From Acinetobacter lwoffii (lineage in GTDB: Bacteria > Pseudomonadota > Gammaproteobacteria > Pseudomonadales > Moraxellaceae): a DNA stretch of 64,000 bases. Position 1 is the stretch's first letter, and the number at the start of each line of letters is the position of its first letter. A model generated the notes under the pieces. It saw only the letters and a list, made by a program, of their open reading frames with translations, was not told the origin of the DNA and did no database searches. Location: contig NZ_JAMXXP010000014.1 of the NCBI RefSeq assembly GCF_024129355.1, positions 1-64,000 on the forward strand, written 5' to 3'. Below are positions 9,160 to 18,377 of this stretch, piece after piece. The translations under genes and the position numbers were made by a program.

Positions 9160-10272
9160 TTAAGCGTCAATCTGGAAATGAACCCGAGCGGTCACCGCAC
9201 ACATCAGCTCATAGCCGATGGTGCCTGAACTGGCCGCCACTTCATCAATCGGCAAAACCACACCTTGGGAAGATTGGCCCCAAAGTACCACTTCACTACC
9301 GACATTCGTCTGCGGCAGTGCAGTCAGATCTACGGCCAGCATATCCATACTGACCCGACCCAATGTGTGTGTTTTCATTGAATCGACCAGCACAGGCGTA
9401 CCGGTCGCCGATAGACGTTGATAGCCATCGGCATAGCCACAGGCCACAATGCCGATCCGCATATCCTGTGTGGCAATAAATTTGGAACCATAGCCAATGC
9501 TCTGACCTGTCTGGATCGTTTGAATGGCGATAATTTCACTGCGTAAGCTCATGCTCGGTTGCAGATTCCAGTCTAGAATCGTGTGTGTTGGATAATCCGG
9601 TGAACTGCCATACAGCATGATGCCGCTACGTACGATATCGGAATGAAGGGTTTGATGATGCCGCAGAATGGCTGCACTGTTACTGAGCGAGATTTTACCT
9701 TCAAGCCCCTGAATGGACTGGCTAAAAATCAGGTTTTGATACTGAATCCCGTCCACGCCAAAACGCTGACCATCCGCATCGGAGAAATGGGTCATATGGG
9801 TAATGGAACGGACAGTGTTCAGCTGTTGCAGCTCCTGCCAGATATCTGCATATTGCTGCGGCTCGAAACCCAGACGGTTCATGCCGCTGTTCATTTTCAA
9901 ATACACATCAAACTGTGCATCCGGCGCTATTTCGGCAAACTGTTTCAGCCATTGCACTTGATGTCGGGAATGAATGGCAAAGCTCATTTCATGCTTCACA
10001 CATGCAAATAAATCCTCAAAAGCGAAAATACCTTCGAGCAACATTAGCGGCTTCTTGCATCCCAGCGCACGTAGCCGCGCGCCCTCTTCAATATCCAGAA
10101 AGGCAAAACCGTCTGCACCTTCAAGTCCAGCATAGACACGTTCAATCCCGTGCCCATAGGCATTGGCCTTGACCACGGCAAATACCTGACTATTGGGCAT
10201 ACATTGGCGCGCCACACTTAAATTATGCGCAAGCGCCTGTTGATGGATAATTGCAGTAATGGGACGTGGCAT
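9160..10272 (-). CDS. dadX: Alanine racemase, catabolic type
   Basis: A PLP-dependent alanine racemase of 370 residues. The PLP-binding lysine is Lys35 in FAVVKANAYGHG, and the C-terminal half contains the fold-III beta domain with SMDMLAVDLT. It converts L-alanine to D-alanine, which DadA then oxidises. It is 34 bp downstream of dadA, so it is read as the catabolic racemase (DadX) rather than the biosynthetic Alr; the two cannot be told apart by fold. A second racemase may exist elsewhere in the genome. Confidence 0.9.
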   Translation of the reverse strand: MPRPITAIIHQQALAHNLSVARQCMPNSQVFAVVKANAYGHGIERVYAGLEGADGFAFLDIEEGARLRALGCKKPLMLLEGIFAFEDLFACVKHEMSFAIHSRHQVQWLKQFAEIAPDAQFDVYLKMNSGMNRLGFEPQQYADIWQELQQLNTVRSITHMTHFSDADGQRFGVDGIQYQNLIFSQSIQGLEGKISLSNSAAILRHHQTLHSDIVRSGIMLYGSSPDYPTHTILDWNLQPSMSLRSEIIAIQTIQTGQSIGYGSKFIATQDMRIGIVACGYADGYQRLSATGTPVLVDSMKTHTLGRVSMDMLAVDLTALPQTNVGSEVVLWGQSSQGVVLPIDEVAASSGTIGYELMCAVTARVHFQIDA

Positions 10273-10306
10273 ACATTCCTCCTTGAATATTCCGCCTCAG
10301 ATAGTC

Positions 10307-11566
10307 TTAAGCCGCCTGGTGATAGCGCGCCAATGACAATCCTTCGGTACTAATTTCAGGATCACGTGCCAAAACCAGATCGCTGATTAATTTCCCTGAA
10401 CCGCAGGCCATGGTCCAACCCAGCGTGCCATGTCCAGTATTCAGGAACAGGTTTTTAAAACGGGTTTTCCCAATAATTGGCGTACTGTCCGGGGTCATTG
10501 GACGCAGGCCTGTCCAGAAGCTGGCCTGATTCATGTCACCCCCCGGGAATAAATCACGGGTCACCATTTCCAACGTGCCACGACGGTCTTCATTCAGACC
10601 CAAGTTAAAACCGCTCAGTTCAGCCATTCCCCCTACGCGGATGCGCTGGTCGAAACGGGTAATCGCAATTTTATAGGTTTCATCCAGTACTGTAGATTGT
10701 GGTGCATAGGCCGGATCTAAAATCGGAATGGTCAGTGAATAACCTTTCACCGGATAGACCGGTAAATTCAGTTCAAGCGGTTTGAGGAAATCACGTGAAT
10801 AACTACCAAAGGCCAGCACATATTTATCTGCCGTGAGCACCTGACCATTCACCAGAACACCTTTGATCTGGTCACCTTCTACAATCAGCTTTTCAACGTT
10901 TTGATTAAACTTAAACTCTACACCCATCCCTTTGGCATGCTCTGCCAAAGCATTGGTAAACAGATAGCAGTCACCCGTCTCATCATTGGGTAAATGCAGA
11001 CCACCCACCAGTTTATCTTTAGCCTGTGCCAATGCCGGTTCTACACGCGCCAGTCCATCGCGGTCCAGCAGTTCAAACTCCACTCCGGTTTCTTTCAGAA
11101 CCTCGATATCGCGCTGCACCGCATCCAGCTGCGCATCTTTACGGAAAATCTGCAAAGTGCCTTTCGAGCGGTTCTCATAAGAGATGCCAATATCGCGACG
11201 CAAATTACGCAAACAGTCACGGCTGTATTCAGCCACACGCACCATCCGTTCTTTATTGACTGCATAATGCTGGGCATTACAGTTTTTCAGCATTTGTGCC
11301 ATCCACTGCAATTGCCACAAGCTGCCATCGACATTAATCGCCAACGGTGCATGATGCTGAAACATCCATTTGACTGCCTTAAATGGAATACCTGGTGCAG
11401 CCCAAGGGGTCGAATATCCTGGAGAAATCTGCCCGGCATTACCGAAGCTGGTTTCTTGCGCCGGACCTGCCTGACGATCCAACACAGTCACGGTTGCTCC
11501 CTGCTGCGCCAGATAGTAAGCGCTTGCCACACCAATCACACCACTACCTAAAACCAATACGCGCAT
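10307..11566 (-). CDS. dadA: D-amino-acid dehydrogenase small subunit
   Basis: DadA is an FAD-dependent, membrane-associated dehydrogenase that oxidises D-alanine to pyruvate and ammonia and passes electrons to the respiratory chain. The 419-residue product starts [20 protein letters not shown], giving the GxGxxG Rossmann motif at once, and ends in the family region [17 protein letters not shown]. The ATG at 11566 is chosen over an in-frame TTG five codons upstream because AAGG/AGGG sites lie ahead of it. It heads the dadA-dadX-ridA(-cycA) run and is divergent from the Lrp-type regulator gene. Confidence 0.95.
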   Translation of the reverse strand: MRVLVLGSGVIGVASAYYLAQQGATVTVLDRQAGPAQETSFGNAGQISPGYSTPWAAPGIPFKAVKWMFQHHAPLAINVDGSLWQLQWMAQMLKNCNAQHYAVNKERMVRVAEYSRDCLRNLRRDIGISYENRSKGTLQIFRKDAQLDAVQRDIEVLKETGVEFELLDRDGLARVEPALAQAKDKLVGGLHLPNDETGDCYLFTNALAEHAKGMGVEFKFNQNVEKLIVEGDQIKGVLVNGQVLTADKYVLAFGSYSRDFLKPLELNLPVYPVKGYSLTIPILDPAYAPQSTVLDETYKIAITRFDQRIRVGGMAELSGFNLGLNEDRRGTLEMVTRDLFPGGDMNQASFWTGLRPMTPDSTPIIGKTRFKNLFLNTGHGTLGWTMACGSGKLISDLVLARDPEISTEGLSLARYHQAA

Positions 11567-11598
11567 TACCTTAACCCTCAAACATCTTTTCAGTTTAT

Positions 11599-11660
11599 TT
11601 CACTAGTATATTTTTGCTTTAATAGTTAAATTCACTATATTCAGACTGTATATTCAGTGG
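11599..11660. promoter_or_regulatory. Candidate Lrp/AsnC-type operator region between dadA and its regulator
   Basis: The 141-bp divergent spacer has a repeated AT-rich motif: TTCACTA at 11599 and again at 11631 (32 bp apart, about three helical turns), and TTCAGTGG at 11653. CTGTATATTCAG (11646-11657) is an imperfect palindrome with CTG/CAG arms resembling Lrp-type sites. The phased arrangement fits cooperative binding of an octameric Lrp-family protein. Binding is inferred. Confidence 0.4.
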
Positions 11661-11707
11661 AATAAATATTTTTTCGGGCAGAATTAAAAAAAAAGAGGGA
11701 AATATTG

Positions 11708-12175
11708 ATGCGCAAATTAGACCGCATTGACCGCATGATTCTGGATATCCTGCAACGCGATGGCCGGATTGCCATTAGCGAACTTGCAGCACGCGTCAAT
11801 CTATCGACCACGCCCTGTTCAGAACGGGTAAAACGGCTAGAGCGCGAAGGCATTATCATGGGCTATTACGCCCGTTTAAATCCGGAAATGCTGGAGCGCA
11901 ACCTGCTGGTTTTTCTGGAAATCAAACTCTCCGCCAAATCAGGAGATGTCTTTGATCAGGTGGCTCGTAATCTGACTGAGATTCCAGAAGTCCTGGAATG
12001 CCATTTAATTTCCGGTGATTTTGATTATCTGGTCAAAGCACGTTTAAAAGAAATGAGTGCTTATCGCCGTTTACTGGGGGATTTACTGAAAAAACTGCCC
12101 GCTTCTGCATCTTCACATAGTTATGTAGTGATGGAAGAAGTCAAAGAAAGTTTATATCTGGACTTGGGTATTTAA
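11708..12175 (+). CDS. Lrp/AsnC-family transcriptional regulator
   Basis: The 155-residue protein starts MRKLDRIDRMILDILQRDGR and has the standard Lrp layout: an N-terminal helix-turn-helix (about residues 18-50, ISELAARVNLSTTPCSERVKRL) and a C-terminal RAM effector domain (about 65-150). GAGGG lies 9 bases before the ATG. It is divergent from dadA, so it most likely activates the alanine catabolic genes in response to alanine, as Lrp-type DadR proteins do in Pseudomonas. The ligand is inferred from position. Confidence 0.9.
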   Translation: MRKLDRIDRMILDILQRDGRIAISELAARVNLSTTPCSERVKRLEREGIIMGYYARLNPEMLERNLLVFLEIKLSAKSGDVFDQVARNLTEIPEVLECHLISGDFDYLVKARLKEMSAYRRLLGDLLKKLPASASSHSYVVMEEVKESLYLDLGI

Positions 12176-12210
12176 TGATTTTGAATTTCTAAAGCTACCA
12201 GCAAAAACAA

Positions 12211-12232
12211 CAAAGCCCCAAACGGGGCTTTG
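12211..12232 (-). terminator. Intrinsic terminator of the kbp-like gene
   Basis: CAAAGCCCC and GGGGCTTTG form a 9-bp stem with an AAAC loop. On the minus strand the stem is followed by TTGTTTTTG, so it mainly serves the minus-strand gene ending at 12263; the plus strand has no T-run after it, but the hairpin lies just after the regulator gene. Confidence 0.8.
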
Positions 12233-12262
12233 AGATTGAACATTGATTGGACTTATTAAACC

Positions 12263-12757
12263 TTAAGCAGGAATACGGAGTACCTGTCCCGGGAAAATAT
12301 CATCAGCATCTTTGAGCAATGGGCGATTGGCCTCAAAGATCTTATTGTACTGATTGGCATCACCATAAAATTCTTTCGAGATTTTTGACAAGCTATCCCC
12401 CGATTTTACCGTATAGAATTTGCTTTCCGGTTCAGGGCTGCTGACCGTAAGCTGATCATCCACTTTGGCCACATGATCAATATTCCCCACCGCCAGAATA
12501 ATTTTTTCACGATCGGCCTGACTTTGCACCTGACCTCTGACCGTGGCCAGATCCGAGGCTGAATTATAACTGATGGATAAACCAGTGATCGGAAGGCCCA
12601 GACTTTTCACATGGCCGAGTAATTTATTTGCCACTTCCTGAGCAGAAGGCTCCGCAGGTTGTGCTGCAGCCGGCGTTGTCGTTGTAGGTGCAGCCTGTGG
12701 TTCCGCAGCAGCTGTATTCTTCTTACCGATACCTTTTACAAAATCAAAAAGACCCAT
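12263..12757 (-). CDS. kbp: BON and LysM domain protein, Kbp (YgaU) homologue
   Basis: The 164-residue product closely follows the layout of E. coli Kbp, a soluble potassium-binding protein: MGLFDFVKGIGKK start, a BON domain (about residues 45-105, with ILAVGNIDHVAKVDDQL) and a LysM domain (about 114-163, FYTVKSGDSLSKISKEFYGD and a final GQVLRIPA). It differs in having an Ala/Pro/Thr-rich linker at residues 15-40. GGAG lies 8 bases before the chosen ATG; a 10-codon upstream extension lacks support. No signal peptide is present, so a cytoplasmic location is expected. Confidence 0.85.
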   Translation of the reverse strand: MGLFDFVKGIGKKNTAAAEPQAAPTTTTPAAAQPAEPSAQEVANKLLGHVKSLGLPITGLSISYNSASDLATVRGQVQSQADREKIILAVGNIDHVAKVDDQLTVSSPEPESKFYTVKSGDSLSKISKEFYGDANQYNKIFEANRPLLKDADDIFPGQVLRIPA

Positions 12758-12895
12758 AGCGGACTCCATTCTTGTTGTTAATGTCACATCACTCTTATTT
12801 TTATAATGAAAACTCTAGAGAGATAGTTAGTCATTGGTGACAGAAAGGTAATGAATTGTAAAACCTCCATTCATGTGAAAAGCAGACACAAAAAA

Positions 12896-12912
12896 ACCAC
12901 CTCTAGGGTGGT
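12896..12912 (-). terminator. Intrinsic terminator of acpP
   Basis: ACCACC and GGTGGT form a 6-bp stem around TCTAG; on the minus strand it is followed by a run of T (TTTTTTTGTG). It lies 31 bp after the acpP stop. Confidence 0.85.
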
Positions 12913-12942
12913 CTTTATGTTCAGCAAAGCTGAAATCGGCGA

Positions 12943-13179
12943 TTAACCTAGTTTCTTAGAAACGTAGTCAATTGCAGATTGAACAGTTGTGATTTCGTTA
13001 GAATCTTCATCAGGAATCGTGATGTCGAAATCATTTTCGAAAGACATAACAAGTTCAACTAGATCTAGAGAATCTGCACCTAAGTCATCCATGAAAGATG
13101 CTTCGTTTTTAATCTCTTCGATTTTGATACCAAGTTGTTCTGCAACTGCTTGCTTAACACGTTGTTCGATATCGCTCAC
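12943..13179 (-). CDS. acpP: Acyl carrier protein
   Basis: The 78-residue acidic carrier protein holds growing acyl chains on a phosphopantetheine arm. The attachment serine is in [12 protein letters not shown]. The start is GTG at 13179 (GTGAGCGAT), with a strong AGGAG site 8 bases upstream; the protein then begins [19 protein letters not shown], matching the family length. It follows fabG by about 80 bp and ends at an intrinsic terminator, as expected for a gene with its own strong expression. Confidence 0.97.
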   Translation of the reverse strand: MSDIEQRVKQAVAEQLGIKIEEIKNEASFMDDLGADSLDLVELVMSFENDFDITIPDEDSNEITTVQSAIDYVSKKLG

Positions 13180-13262
13180 AGGAATTCTCCTCATTGCTTG
13201 TGGCGTTTTTAATGCCGTTAGTTTAATTGAATCTAAAAAATTTGGAAAGTTTATACTTGAGC

Positions 13263-13997
13263 TTAGCTCATGTATAAGCCCCCATTTACATGCATAACTG
13301 TACCAGTAATGTAACTGGCTTTATCCGAAGCCAAGAAACTTACGGCATTTGCGATATCCTGCGGATCACCTAAACGGTTTAATGCCACCTGCTCAGTCAT
13401 CTTTTTACGAATTTCTTCGCTTAGCTGCTCAGTCATTTCAGTCGCAATAAAACCTGGTGCTACCGAGTTTACGGTAATCTGACGGCTACCCATTTCTTTG
13501 GCAAGGCTACGGCTAAATGCTTCAATACCTGCTTTGGCAGCAGAATAGTTGGCCTGACCCGGGTTGGCAAAGTGTGCCACCACAGAACTGATGTTGATGA
13601 TGCGACCGAAACGCGCCTTGGTCATGCCTTTAAGTACGCGCTTAGACAAACGGTAAACTGCTTTCAGGTGAATATTTAAAATATCATCCCAGTCATCTTC
13701 AGACATACGCAGCAGCAAATTGTCTTTGGTAATACCGGCATTATTGACCAACGCAAGGACTGGACCATAGTTCTGTTCGATGTCCGTTACCAGCCCATCA
13801 ATCGCTGCACCGTCACGTACATCTAGTACTCTTCCAGCACCATTTTCAGCAAACTGTGCAGATAATTTTTCCGCACCTGCTTCAGACGTTGCAGTACCTA
13901 TGACAAAATAACCGTCTTGAATCAACTGTTGTGCGATCGCAGCACCAATACCACGACTTGCACCTGTTACCAGAGCAACTTTACGTTCCTGTGTCAT
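13263..13997 (-). CDS. fabG: 3-oxoacyl-ACP reductase
   Basis: FabG is the NADPH-dependent reductase of the fatty-acid cycle. The 244-residue SDR protein has the cofactor motif [11 protein letters not shown] near residue 11, the NNAG motif, and the catalytic Ser-Tyr-Lys set in [21 protein letters not shown]. It ends in GGLYMS, typical of FabG. Its start overlaps the fabD stop by 4 bases (ATGA), which indicates translational coupling. Confidence 0.95.
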   Translation of the reverse strand: MTQERKVALVTGASRGIGAAIAQQLIQDGYFVIGTATSEAGAEKLSAQFAENGAGRVLDVRDGAAIDGLVTDIEQNYGPVLALVNNAGITKDNLLLRMSEDDWDDILNIHLKAVYRLSKRVLKGMTKARFGRIINISSVVAHFANPGQANYSAAKAGIEAFSRSLAKEMGSRQITVNSVAPGFIATEMTEQLSEEIRKKMTEQVALNRLGDPQDIANAVSFLASDKASYITGTVMHVNGGLYMS

Positions 13998-14980
13998 GCA
14001 CTTTTCCCTTCTGCCGCCAATACGGTGTTTAATGCATCTTCCAGACGAGATTGACTGTCCAGTGGAAGTGCTTTTTGAATATTCGGCAAGCGTTTCGCCA
14101 AGTTGGTCAATACATTACCCGGACCACATTCTACGATGTACTCAACACCTTCATCTTGAAGGAATTGTAAGGTTTTAGTCCATTGTACCGACTCATAAAG
14201 TTGCGCGGTCAACGCCTGACGCAATTCATCTACACTGGTTGCCGCTTGCGCGCCTACATTTTGTAATACAGGAATGCGTGGTAGCTCAATGGCGGTTTGT
14301 TCCAATGCCGGAGCAAACTGTTCAGCAGCAGGTTTCATTAATGAACAATGCGATGGAACCGATACTGGCAATGCAATGGCTTTTCCGCCGTTTTCTTTGG
14401 CCAATGCCATCACTGCTTCAACGCGATCTTTATTGCCTGCAACGACTACTTGCCCTTGCGCATTATAGTTCGCTGCTTCGACAGAGCCTTCGCCTGCTGC
14501 AGTTGCTTGTGCACACAGCTCAATCACTTTGGCATCGTCCAGACCCAAAATGGCAGCCATCGCGCCTACACCCTGAGGTACTGCAGTCTGCATGAGTTTG
14601 CCACGCAGGTTCACCAGCTTCACAGCATCACCCAGGCTTAAAGCACCCGATGCGACCAGTGCGCTATATTCACCCAGTGAATGGCCTGCCAGATATTTCG
14701 GTGCTACACCGCCAGATTCCAACCACACGCGCCATAAGGCAATACTTGCAGTCAGCAATACCGGCTGGGTAAATTCAGTTTGATCCAGACCTTCGCCAGT
14801 TTGCGCAATCTGCCACAGATCAAAACTGACGGCTTCAGATGCTTCTGCAAATGTCTCGCGAATACTCGCAAACTGTTCTGCAAGCTCAGCCAGCATACCG
14901 GCTTTTTGTGAGCCCTGACCCGGAAACACAAATGCAGTTTTTGTTGCGGGTGCTGCTTGTTCGAGTGGTGTAGCAGACAT
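13994..14980 (-). CDS. fabD: Malonyl-CoA:ACP transacylase
   Basis: FabD loads malonyl groups from CoA onto ACP. The 328-residue protein has the FPGQGSQ motif near the N-terminus, the nucleophile serine in GHSLGEYSALVASG, the QGVGAMAAILG segment, and the later catalytic His in SVPSHCSLM. The first 15 residues form a short Ala/Thr extension. It is the first gene of the fabD-fabG-acpP run, with a roughly 220-bp spacer before it that holds the rpmF terminator and presumably the fabD promoter. Confidence 0.95.
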   Translation of the reverse strand: MSATPLEQAAPATKTAFVFPGQGSQKAGMLAELAEQFASIRETFAEASEAVSFDLWQIAQTGEGLDQTEFTQPVLLTASIALWRVWLESGGVAPKYLAGHSLGEYSALVASGALSLGDAVKLVNLRGKLMQTAVPQGVGAMAAILGLDDAKVIELCAQATAAGEGSVEAANYNAQGQVVVAGNKDRVEAVMALAKENGGKAIALPVSVPSHCSLMKPAAEQFAPALEQTAIELPRIPVLQNVGAQAATSVDELRQALTAQLYESVQWTKTLQFLQDEGVEYIVECGPGNVLTNLAKRLPNIQKALPLDSQSRLEDALNTVLAAEGKSA

Positions 14981-15148
14981 AATAAAATCCTTTCATTCAA
15001 GAGGTGTGCTTCTTCAATCCTAACAAGAAGACTGACCAATAAGACCACCTAAATCATTGTGGAGCGCAATTTAGCATGTAATTTTGCTGGCGGTAATTGC
15101 CAAATACAACAAAAAACCGATACCACTAAAAATCAAAGACAAAAAAAA

Positions 15149-15165
15149 GGGAGCTAAATGCTCCC
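15149..15165. terminator. Intrinsic terminator after rpmF
   Basis: GGGAGC and GCTCCC form a 6-bp stem with a TAAAT loop, flanked by eight A on one side and a T-run on the other, so it can act in both directions; the gene it follows is rpmF on the minus strand. Confidence 0.85.
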
Positions 15166-15203
15166 ATTTTTTCTACTAAGCTTGACGCTTAATACATCAC
15201 CAA

Positions 15204-15386
15204 TTATTCAGCAGATGCTTTAGCGAATAATTGACGACCACGGTAGATACCATCTTTAGATACGTGGTGACGACGATGAGTCTCGCCAGTAGCTTGGTCT
15301 ACAGTTAATGCATTCTCGGTTAAAGCGTCATGTGAACGGCGCATGTCACGGCGAGAGCGACTTTTACGGTTTTGCTGAACGGCCAT
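15204..15386 (-). CDS. rpmF: 50S ribosomal protein L32
   Basis: The 60-residue basic protein starts [20 protein letters not shown] and has the conserved HHVS and GxYRGRQL segments of L32. The zinc-binding cysteines seen in some L32 versions are absent, so it is the C-minus form. It lies 77 bp downstream of yceD and upstream of fabD, the classic bacterial yceD-rpmF-fab arrangement that couples ribosome and lipid synthesis. AGGAG lies just before the ATG. Confidence 0.97.
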   Translation of the reverse strand: MAVQQNRKSRSRRDMRRSHDALTENALTVDQATGETHRRHHVSKDGIYRGRQLFAKASAE

Positions 15387-15463
15387 GATGGCTCCTTACA
15401 AAGATCGAAAAAATGGATCAGAACAAATTCGATTGTCTTATACACAATAGTATAACACAAAAA

Positions 15464-16021
15464 TTAGTTAAGTTTACCCTTCAAAGCAGCCAAAACTTCA
15501 AACGGGTTGTCCCGTTTTTCTTCAGCCACTTCTTCTACGGCAGGTTGATGCTTATGTTCACAAAACTCATGTTTAGGCGACAACGGCATCAACAATAACA
15601 GTTCATCTTCTATCAGCGCGAGTAAATCAGCGGTCGCTGGTGCATCATAATCACCTTTGGTCGTTGCTTCACTTTCACCTAGGACGATGAAATCAGCATC
15701 CTCATCCAAGCGCTCTATCAGTGACTCATCATCCACAAGTGCCAAATGGAACGATGAAACCAGTTCAATTTCTACAGTTTCCAGACAACGCTGGCATTCC
15801 ATAGGAACTTTTGTTTCAACGTGACCATCTAGCCATGCAATACGATGATAGGCATCCATTGATAGCTTACAGTCTATGTTAATCAATTGATCATCAATTG
15901 ATCCAACAGCTTCACGAGCGATACGAACAAAGCGGGATAAAGGCAGTTGACCTGACCATTTAAAGCCCTGTTCAGCCCATTTAAACGGCTCAATCTGTGC
16001 CGGAAAGGTATTTGCTGACAT
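15464..16021 (-). CDS. yceD: YceD family protein (DUF177)
   Basis: The 185-residue acidic protein belongs to the YceD/DUF177 family, found next to rpmF across bacteria and plastids and linked to 23S rRNA accumulation in plants and E. coli. The family motif VPMECQRCLE, with its CxxC pair, lies near residue 72, and the C-terminal LLLLMPLSPKHE segment is typical. It is the first gene of the minus-strand cluster and is divergent from epmC. The exact molecular role is not established. Confidence 0.88.
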   Translation of the reverse strand: MSANTFPAQIEPFKWAEQGFKWSGQLPLSRFVRIAREAVGSIDDQLINIDCKLSMDAYHRIAWLDGHVETKVPMECQRCLETVEIELVSSFHLALVDDESLIERLDEDADFIVLGESEATTKGDYDAPATADLLALIEDELLLLMPLSPKHEFCEHKHQPAVEEVAEEKRDNPFEVLAALKGKLN

Positions 16022-16118
16022 AATTAAGGCGGCAATTCTACAAATTCATCAGTACTCTGTCAAAGATTAAGATACAATTTTGTACTTATTTCGACAGACC
16101 ATTTGGGTAACTCAAGTC

Positions 16119-16781
16119 ATGCATCTGTTGCAGCCGCAAACAGAAGTGAATGTTTCATCACTCGTTAGCACAATTCCAAGCCTTGATTCTGACAGTTCAA
16201 CACAACAAGTGCAACTCTCGCTATGGGCGAATTTATCGTCAGAAGCGCAGCAGGTGGACTGGCTCATCTTACACTTTAATCACTGGTTTTCCCATTTAAA
16301 TGTCACTTTAGTGCGCGGCGAATTTGAACCAGAATATTTCCCTGCCAGCGCAGACCGTCCTGCCCGCATCCAGTTTGCCCATGGTTTCTTTAATAGCGCT
16401 TTGCATGAAATCAGCCACTGGACCATTGCCGGAGACAAACGCCGCCTGCTGCCTGATCTGGGTTACTGGTATGCCCCGGATGGGCGGACCCGTGAACAGC
16501 AGGCTTTATTTGAACAGGTGGAAATCAAGCCACAGGCAATTGAGTGGATGTTTGCCCAGGCTTTTGGCCGTAAATTTCGGGTTTCTTTGGATAACCTGAC
16601 TGGCGACGGCGGTGATGGTGCCAGCTTTAAAGATAATGTCTACGCTCAAGTACAGGCTTATTTTAATGGTACAGCCAAACTTCCATGTGATGCAGCGCGC
16701 TTTATCCAATGTATCTGTATCTGCATCAGAGGTGGCAAAAGTTTACAATCTGATGAATTTATACGTGAAATGCTTGATTAA
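16119..16781 (+). CDS. epmC: Elongation factor P hydroxylase
   Basis: EpmC (YfcM) hydroxylates the lysine of elongation factor P after EpmA/EpmB modification. The family core is clear: EPEYFPAS, then FAHGFFNSALHEISHW, whose His-Glu-His residues bind iron, then LPDLGYWYAPDGRT and FEQVEIKPQAIEW. The protein is about 40 residues longer at the N-terminus than the E. coli one. The ATG at 16119 is tentative: no strong ribosome-binding site is seen, and an in-frame TTG occurs at 16080. The C-terminus is Cys-rich (FIQCICICIRGG). It is divergent from yceD. Confidence 0.8.
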   Translation: MHLLQPQTEVNVSSLVSTIPSLDSDSSTQQVQLSLWANLSSEAQQVDWLILHFNHWFSHLNVTLVRGEFEPEYFPASADRPARIQFAHGFFNSALHEISHWTIAGDKRRLLPDLGYWYAPDGRTREQQALFEQVEIKPQAIEWMFAQAFGRKFRVSLDNLTGDGGDGASFKDNVYAQVQAYFNGTAKLPCDAARFIQCICICIRGGKSLQSDEFIREMLD

Positions 16782-16868
16782 ATTACACAAATCTACCTTT
16801 TTTATGATTGCCAGATCTTGCCTGAGCGCCACATAATAAGCCATCAGCCCAAGCTTGGAGTAGTCTCT

Positions 16869-17486
16869 ATGCTGCATTTACGCGTACACCCAGACAATCC
16901 GCAACCCCGCTTAATCAGTCAGGCAGTGGAACGTATCCGTGCGGGTGATGTGGTGGTCTATCCTACTGATGCGGCCTATGCGATTGGTTGCCAGATTGGG
17001 AACAAGAGTGCCATGGAGCGGATTGCGCAAATTCGTGGTCTGGGTCCAAAACACCAATATGCGATTCTGTGCTGTGATTTGTCCGATATTGCCACTTATG
17101 CCAAGGTGGACAATGCCATGTACCGTTTGCTAAAAAATAATACACCAGCCATCACGACCTTTATTTTACCTGCGACCAGCGAAGTCCCACGTCGATTGAT
17201 GCATCCCAAGAAGAAAACCATTGGTCTGCGCATTCCGAATAATCCGGTGTGTCAAATGTTACTGAAAGAACTCGGTGAACCGTTGTTAACCTCTACCCTG
17301 ATTTTACCGGGTCAGACTGACCCACTTGATGATCCTTATGATATTGAAATGCAGCTGGGCAAACGCATTGATGTTTTTGTAGATAGTGGTTTAGGCACGT
17401 TGAGCACGACCTCTATTGTAGATTTATCTGGTGATCATCCAGAAGTGATTCGTCGTGGTATGGGAGATGTCAGCGCCTTTGAATAA
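16869..17486 (+). CDS. yciO: YciO, Sua5/YrdC-family protein
   Basis: A 205-residue YrdC-domain protein most like E. coli YciO: it starts MLHLRVHPDNPQPRLISQAV and has VVYPTDAAYAIGC, the PRRLMHPKKKTIGLRIPNNP segment and LTSTLILPG. The YrdC domain binds ATP and double-stranded RNA. True threonylcarbamoyl-AMP synthases are TsaC/Sua5; YciO is a paralogue whose role is less clear. The ATG at 16869 is supported by GGAG 10 bases upstream, ahead of a longer in-frame extension. Confidence 0.87.
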   Translation: MLHLRVHPDNPQPRLISQAVERIRAGDVVVYPTDAAYAIGCQIGNKSAMERIAQIRGLGPKHQYAILCCDLSDIATYAKVDNAMYRLLKNNTPAITTFILPATSEVPRRLMHPKKKTIGLRIPNNPVCQMLLKELGEPLLTSTLILPGQTDPLDDPYDIEMQLGKRIDVFVDSGLGTLSTTSIVDLSGDHPEVIRRGMGDVSAFE

Positions 17487-17531
17487 ACGACGCTTGAGAA
17501 ATTCCTACAAACATTCGGGGAGTCAAAATGA

Positions 17532-17816
17532 ATGGATTTATTTTATCTCCTGCTAAATCAGCATGAATTTTCTGCACAGGATTTAATCTATGCAGAACTG
17601 CCTTGGACACTGCAATCCAAGGCAGTCATGGTCGAAGCACATTTTCCTTCCCATCCCACTGTAAATATTGATCATACTGAGTACCAATTTTTCCTGACGT
17701 TGGCTGTAGCGAGACAGTTGTTGCAGATCTATTCAAACCAAAATGTATGCCTGGCAGAGACTTGCCAACGTATCATTGAATTTGCGACCAAGGAATACAA
17801 TCATTCCTCACCATGA
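17532..17816 (+). CDS. Small uncharacterised protein
   Basis: I do not recognise this 94-residue protein. It begins MDLFYLLLNQHEFSAQDLIY, is mixed in composition with no signal peptide or membrane helix, and has two cysteines (NVCLAETCQRI). The GGGGAG ahead of it would also serve an out-of-frame ATG at 17528 that stops after 12 codons; the two starts overlap. It follows yciO by 45 bp on the same strand and could be cotranscribed. The reading frame is coding-like, but independent confirmation is lacking. Confidence 0.55.
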   Translation: MDLFYLLLNQHEFSAQDLIYAELPWTLQSKAVMVEAHFPSHPTVNIDHTEYQFFLTLAVARQLLQIYSNQNVCLAETCQRIIEFATKEYNHSSP

Positions 17817-17897
17817 AAATCTAAAAAAGCATAGGGTGAGAGGTTGCAGTTCTATTCTTTTCAATTCGACAGGTATGCAATGGTTGCCAAAACCAGT

Positions 17898-18377
17898 TTA
17901 GGAATCTGAACTACGTTCATAATGACGAACTGCAATGAAATTTGGGCATTGCGATAGCTTCTGTTCATGGTGCATGAGTTCCTCGCCCAGCTTATTTTTC
18001 AGATACACATGAAAAATGATCTGATCATCTTCCAGTACATTCAGCATCGCCGTACGTGCTTTGGGTTCCATGACTTTAAAGGAATTGATCGACTCACAAG
18101 ACATGGCTTGCATATCCAGTTTAATCCGCTCATCCAGCTGGTCGCCCTCATAAGCCATATGCCGCATGTAAAAACGAATATTGGGATATTGGTCCAGCAC
18201 ACTAAAATCCATTTTCATGGCCTGCATGACAGGTCGGGCCTGTTCCGCAAAAGCTGAAAATCCACCTGATTTCAGTCCTGTGCGTGCTTCATCTTCAAGC
18301 TGCATAATCTGATATTTGGGATAAGCCCAAAATCCCCCGAATGCGATCATCCCAATAACAACCAGAATAAGTGGCAT
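17898..18377 (-). CDS. Uncharacterised single-pass membrane protein
   Basis: The 159-residue product has one N-terminal hydrophobic helix (PLILVVIGMIAFGGFWAY, residues 2-19) and then a soluble, charged region with two cysteines (MSCESI near 91 and SQCPNF near 146) that could form a disulfide if it faces the periplasm. No family is recognised. It ends convergently with the small gene at 17816, with an 81-bp gap, and is divergent from scpA across a 500-bp AT-rich spacer. Confidence 0.6.
   Translation of the reverse strand: MPLILVVIGMIAFGGFWAYPKYQIMQLEDEARTGLKSGGFSAFAEQARPVMQAMKMDFSVLDQYPNIRFYMRHMAYEGDQLDERIKLDMQAMSCESINSFKVMEPKARTAMLNVLEDDQIIFHVYLKNKLGEELMHHEQKLSQCPNFIAVRHYERSSDS

Noticed and set aside
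10994..11551. Long plus-strand open frame of 185 codons opposite dadA
   Set aside because: It lies wholly inside dadA on the other strand, lacks a recognisable domain and reads as the antisense frame of a well-conserved enzyme.
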